In this document: positions 5,887 through 8,205 of the stretch, in pieces
Layout: the number at the start of each line of letters is the position of its first letter
Position numbering within the stretch: the first letter of the stretch is position 1
The notes under the pieces: generated by a model
What the model saw: only the letters and a program-made list of their open reading frames with translations
Told to the model about the DNA's origin: nothing
Databases searched by the model: none
Made by a program: the position numbers and the translations under genes
Assembly: GCA_022710245.1 (NCBI GenBank)
Contig: JAKLHH010000290.1
Span: 1-8,205 of the forward strand
Direction: 5' to 3'
Source: Myxococcota bacterium
GTDB lineage: Bacteria; Myxococcota; Polyangia; GCA-2747355; JAKLHH01
Length of the DNA stretch: 8,205 bases

Positions 5887-6010
5887 TCGACCGCGGCTGA
5901 TCGACCGCCCCTGACCGACGCCCCTGGCCCCTGACCGACTGCCCGGACCGACTGCCCGGACCGACTGCCCCCTGAGCGCCCCCTCAGCGACCGACCCCTG
6001 ACCGAGCGCG
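5875..6010 (+). repeat. Degenerate 13-15 bp tandem repeat spanning the cytochrome stop codon and the gap after it
   Basis: About nine imperfect units of the type CTGACCGACTGCC fill most of the gap before the next gene. CTGATCGACCGC occurs at 5883-5894 and 5897-5908. A run of three 13-base units follows at 5931-5943, 5944-5956 and 5957-5969, the last two identical (CGGACCGACTGCC). Further variants reach about 6010. The gene's own end, GACTGCCCCTGA at 5875-5886, matches the unit, so the array appears to include the stop codon. One small hairpin (CTGAG 5972-5976 with CTCAG 5983-5987) is present without a T-run. No coding signal is seen in 5887-6109. Confidence 0.8.
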
Positions 6011-6053
6011 TCGCGTCGCCTGGAGTGGAGCCGCGCCCCCAGCAAGTTCGCCG

Positions 6054-6083
6054 TTGCCGCGGCCGTGCGCGAGCGGATACCAT
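6054..6083 (+). promoter_or_regulatory. Candidate promoter for the cysteine-rich protein gene
   Basis: TTGCCG (6054-6059, four of six) and TACCAT (6078-6083, four of six) are 18 bases apart. Initiation would be near 6090 with a 20-base leader holding GAGGAG (6099-6104), five bases before the ATG at 6110. The match is modest, but its position is sensible and outside the upstream tandem repeat. Confidence 0.35.
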
Positions 6084-6109
6084 GAGAGCTCATCCGCCGA
6101 GGAGACCTC

Positions 6110-6343
6110 ATGCGCGCGACCCTCGTGGTGCTGTTCGCCGTGCTCGCCCTCTCACTGCCCAGCATCGCCAGCGCCAGGGGCTGCCCGCCCGGGACCATCC
6201 GCGACGGCAACCGCTGCGTACGCTGCCCCTCCGGGTTCACCTACACGGGCGGCCGCTGCGTGAAGTACCGCACCGAGTACCGCTGCCGCCCCGGCTGCAC
6301 CTATATCGGCGGCGGCAAGTGCCGCTGCTACCGGCACCGGTGA
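6110..6343 (+). CDS. Small secreted cationic eight-cysteine protein
   Basis: A 77-residue protein with a clear signal peptide (MRATLVVLFAVLALSLPSIASA), a hydrophobic core, and an A-S-A cleavage site before Arg23. There is no lipobox, so it is probably released to the periplasm or outside. The mature part, about 55 residues, has eight cysteines (25, 36, 39, 50, 59, 63, 71, 73) and many arginines with only two acidic residues, a strong positive charge. Three related segments are seen: GCPPGTIRDGNRC (24-36), RCPSGFTYTGGRC (38-50) and RCRPGCTYIGGGKC (58-71). Each is of the type C-P-x-G-n-G-x-C, recalling disulfide-rich EGF-like or cysteine-rich repeat modules. Even cysteine number fits four disulfides. 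The start has a good GAGGAG site. No immunity, processing or export partner is adjacent. A defensin-like or structural role is possible but unproven; no family is recognised. Confidence 0.8.
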   Translation: MRATLVVLFAVLALSLPSIASARGCPPGTIRDGNRCVRCPSGFTYTGGRCVKYRTEYRCRPGCTYIGGGKCRCYRHR

Positions 6344-6379
6344 GGAATCTCCGGGGCGGGCTGATCGTATCACCCGCTC

Positions 6380-7801
6380 ATGGCTGACGCCCTCGACCCC
6401 ACCAGCGGCCAGTCCGCCGGCGGCCAGCGGTCGCCGTATGCGCCGCCGGCGGTTCCCGCGCCGGAGCCCACCTCGCCGCAGCGCACGCGCCGTCGCGGGC
6501 TCCTGCTCATCCTGGGCGGCCTGATCCCGCTCGTCCTCTTCGGCCTGCTGCAGAGCCTCCTGCCGCGGGCGCTGACGGGCAGGGCCTCCATCGTCACCGT
6601 CTCCCAGATCGTCTGGCTGGCCGCGCTGGTCCCGATGCTGATCGGCCTCGTCCTGCTCACCGCTCTGCCCGCCGCCTCGCGCAGCGCCGGCTTCGTCTGG
6701 ACAGCGCTGGTCGGGCACGCGGTCCTCCTCGTGCTGGAGCTGCTCGAGCTCTTCGCCCACCTCTCCGACGTCTTCGGGCTGGGGCGCGTGCTCTTCCTCG
6801 TCTACCGGGTCGTCGTCCCGGTGGCCGAGGGCGCGCTCGTCCTCGCGCTCTGGCGGCTCGGGCGCTGGCGGGGCCGCGCGGCCGAGGTCGTGCTCGCCCT
6901 CGTCGTGCTGCCAGTGCTCCTCCTCGGCAGCGGGCTCATCACCTGGAACGGGGTGCGCTTCCTCTTCGGCGAGGTCCGCCCAGCCAGCGCCGCCCTCGGC
7001 ATCGTGGGAGGGATCCTCTCGCAGCTCGCGCGAGCAATGCTCACCGCGCTGGTCGCGGTGGCGGCGATCTCCTCCGCCGCGGTCGCCGAGGCGTCCCGGC
7101 CTCCCGGGCCGGGCGAGCCGCTCCTCGAGCCGGGCTGGCTCGCGGCGGCGCGCGGTCTCCTCACCTACCGCACGGGTCTCCTGCTCCGCCTGCTGGTGAC
7201 CCTGGTCGGGCTGGCGCTCGTCTTCCTCGCCAGCCAGGCGCGCTCGCTGGAGGCCGTCCGCGCGCTCATCTTCCTGGTCCCGCTGGTGACGCTCCTGACC
7301 TCGGCGGTGGCCCTCGTCGGGCTGATCAACTTCGCCCGCCTGCCGGTCACCTCCGGCGGCCGCGGGCTCACCGTCGCGGCGCTGGCGCTGATGGGGCTCG
7401 GTCTCGTCGGGGATCTCTACGTGCTCTCGCTCCTCGGTCAGATCGCCTTCGGCCAGCCCTCCTTCAGGCTCCTCGACGAGGTGCAGCGGCTGGAGCCGGT
7501 CGGGCTCGGCCTCGCGCTGGTCTCCGGGCTCCTCCTCCTCGGTGCGCTCTGGCGCGTGGCGCGCGGGCTCCAGGCGGACGAGGCGCGCCGCCGGGCAGGG
7601 ATCGTCGCCGGGCTGATGCTGGCCCTGATCCCGCTCCTCGCGCTGCTCAAGACCCCCCAGGTGGTGCGGGAGCTCGGCGCCTCGGCGCTCCTCCTCGCGC
7701 TGCCGGTGCTGGCGCTCGCCATCACCACGATCGTGCTCTACCTCGGGCTGCTCCGCGAGCTCGGCCGCGCGATCCAGGACCGCGCCGGGGTCTCGCTCTA
7801 G
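6380..7801 (+). CDS. Twelve-helix integral membrane protein, unknown function
   Basis: A 473-residue protein. A cytoplasm-like, proline-rich head (1-38) ends in Arg-rich RTRRR, consistent with a positive-inside first helix. About twelve hydrophobic helices follow, at roughly 41-61, 74-96, 104-127, 136-159, 168-188, 205-232, 264-284, 293-318, 329-352, 374-394, 406-424 and 433-457. The two halves look related: RGLLLILGGLIPLVLFGLLQS near 39 resembles TGLLLRLLVTLVGLALVFLAS near 265, and ALWRLGRW (156-163) parallels ALWRVARG (389-396). No transporter signature or catalytic motif is recognised; charged residues inside helices are few. No strong ribosome-binding site precedes the ATG, so the start is less certain. 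The next gene begins two bases after its stop, implying co-transcription and translational coupling; a shared membrane role is inferred. Confidence 0.8.
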   Translation: MADALDPTSGQSAGGQRSPYAPPAVPAPEPTSPQRTRRRGLLLILGGLIPLVLFGLLQSLLPRALTGRASIVTVSQIVWLAALVPMLIGLVLLTALPAASRSAGFVWTALVGHAVLLVLELLELFAHLSDVFGLGRVLFLVYRVVVPVAEGALVLALWRLGRWRGRAAEVVLALVVLPVLLLGSGLITWNGVRFLFGEVRPASAALGIVGGILSQLARAMLTALVAVAAISSAAVAEASRPPGPGEPLLEPGWLAAARGLLTYRTGLLLRLLVTLVGLALVFLASQARSLEAVRALIFLVPLVTLLTSAVALVGLINFARLPVTSGGRGLTVAALALMGLGLVGDLYVLSLLGQIAFGQPSFRLLDEVQRLEPVGLGLALVSGLLLLGALWRVARGLQADEARRRAGIVAGLMLALIPLLALLKTPQVVRELGASALLLALPVLALAITTIVLYLGLLRELGRAIQDRAGVSL

Positions 7802-7803
7802 CC

Positions 7804-8205
7804 ATGGCCCCCAAGGTCCCTGGCCCGGGCGAGCGCGGCAGCAACGCCGCCGCGGCGGTTGTCTGCGTCGCCGTGGTCACCTGGATCACGGCGCCCGCGC
7901 TCGGCGCGACCCTCGCGCGCTCTCTCGGCGTCGGGGCTGGCCGCGGCCTCGAGCTGCTGCTCTGGGCGATCCCCGCGCTGAACCTCCTGCTGGTGGTCCT
8001 CGCGGGCGTCGCCAGCCTGCGGGAGCTCCTCGAGCTGCCCGCGCCGGCGCCGTCGCCGGTCCCGCAGGCCGACCAGCTGCCTCGCCTGCAGCTCGTCGCC
8101 TGCGCGAGCTGCGGCGGTCCGGCCGCGCTCGCGGCGGTCGGCGGGAGCTGCGCCTACTGCGGCGCCGCGCTCCCGGTGCCGGAGGACTACGCGCAGACCC
8201 TCGCC
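7804..8205 (+). CDS. Two-helix membrane protein with zinc ribbon, N-terminal part, cut by window edge
   Basis: The first 134 codons are present and the frame is still open at the right edge. Residues 15-38 and 48-71 are two hydrophobic helices. A proline-rich hinge (78-90) follows. Then comes a four-cysteine zinc ribbon, Cys100-x2-Cys103 and Cys116-x2-Cys119 (CASCGGP and CAYCGAALPVP), probably on the cytoplasmic side. This layout resembles uncharacterised membrane proteins in which a ribbon precedes a further soluble domain, but that domain lies outside the window. The ATG follows the upstream stop by two bases and has no separate strong ribosome-binding site, so translation is probably coupled to the twelve-helix protein. 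Function is not recognised. Confidence 0.75.
   Translation, partial: MAPKVPGPGERGSNAAAAVVCVAVVTWITAPALGATLARSLGVGAGRGLELLLWAIPALNLLLVVLAGVASLRELLELPAPAPSPVPQADQLPRLQLVACASCGGPAALAAVGGSCAYCGAALPVPEDYAQTLA

Noticed and set aside
5875..6010. CRISPR-like array
   Set aside because: Units are contiguous, 13-15 bases and degenerate, with no unique spacers and no cas gene.
5853..6083. 76-codon minus-strand frame over the tandem repeat
   Set aside because: Its sequence is the repeat read backwards, rich in Arg, Gly and Ser, with no domain or supporting ribosome-binding site.
4018..6240. A 740-codon open frame on the minus strand crossing several genes
   Set aside because: It overlaps the lipoprotein and cytochrome genes, which have ribosome-binding sites, signals and motifs. 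Its translation is low-complexity Arg/Ala/Gly without domains, typical of a GC-rich shadow frame.

Overview
The window is very GC-rich, with G or C in most third codon positions. It carries several lipoprotein genes with clear lipoboxes, a large SNF2-type ATPase, and a multihaem c-type cytochrome behind a low-complexity Asp/Lys/Gly/Thr linker. This style suggests a deltaproteobacterial or Myxococcota-like chromosome. That is an inference from composition and protein style, not from any marker gene. No rRNA, tRNA, CRISPR array, transposase, integrase or phage gene was seen.

Left part (1-3985, minus strand): the window opens inside the N-terminal part of a PEP/pyruvate-binding (PPDK/PEP-synthase-like) protein that starts at 309 and runs off the left edge. 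Upstream of it lies a 1154-residue SNF2-family helicase-like ATPase (521-3985). It has an N-terminal SWIM zinc finger, a minisatellite-encoded acidic linker and a complete two-lobed motor. Its start codon has no ribosome-binding site and sits almost on top of a good promoter, so the mRNA may be leaderless. Three TGACGAC half-sites overlap or flank the -35 box.

Middle part (3986-6380): this is a run of small exported proteins. In order they are a 30-residue lipoprotein (plus, 4152-4244), a 273-residue lipoprotein of unknown function (minus, 4347-5168), a tetrahaem-type lipoprotein cytochrome (plus, 5347-5886), and a 77-residue secreted, strongly cationic, eight-cysteine protein (plus, 6110-6343). 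The 273-residue lipoprotein and the cytochrome are divergent and share about 180 bp of control region with inverted repeats. A degenerate 13-15 bp tandem repeat begins inside the cytochrome stop region and fills most of the gap before the cysteine-rich protein.

Right part (6380-8205, plus strand): a 12-helix membrane protein that looks like a duplicated six-helix unit is followed after two bases by a two-helix membrane protein with a C-terminal zinc ribbon, cut by the right edge. The pair is almost certainly one operon.

No recognised defence, secondary-metabolite or mobile system is complete here. The most interesting items are the eight-cysteine cationic protein, the 30-residue lipoprotein, the leaderless-looking SNF2 promoter with its half-sites, the duplicated membrane protein, and three independent tandem-repeat loci in 8 kb.
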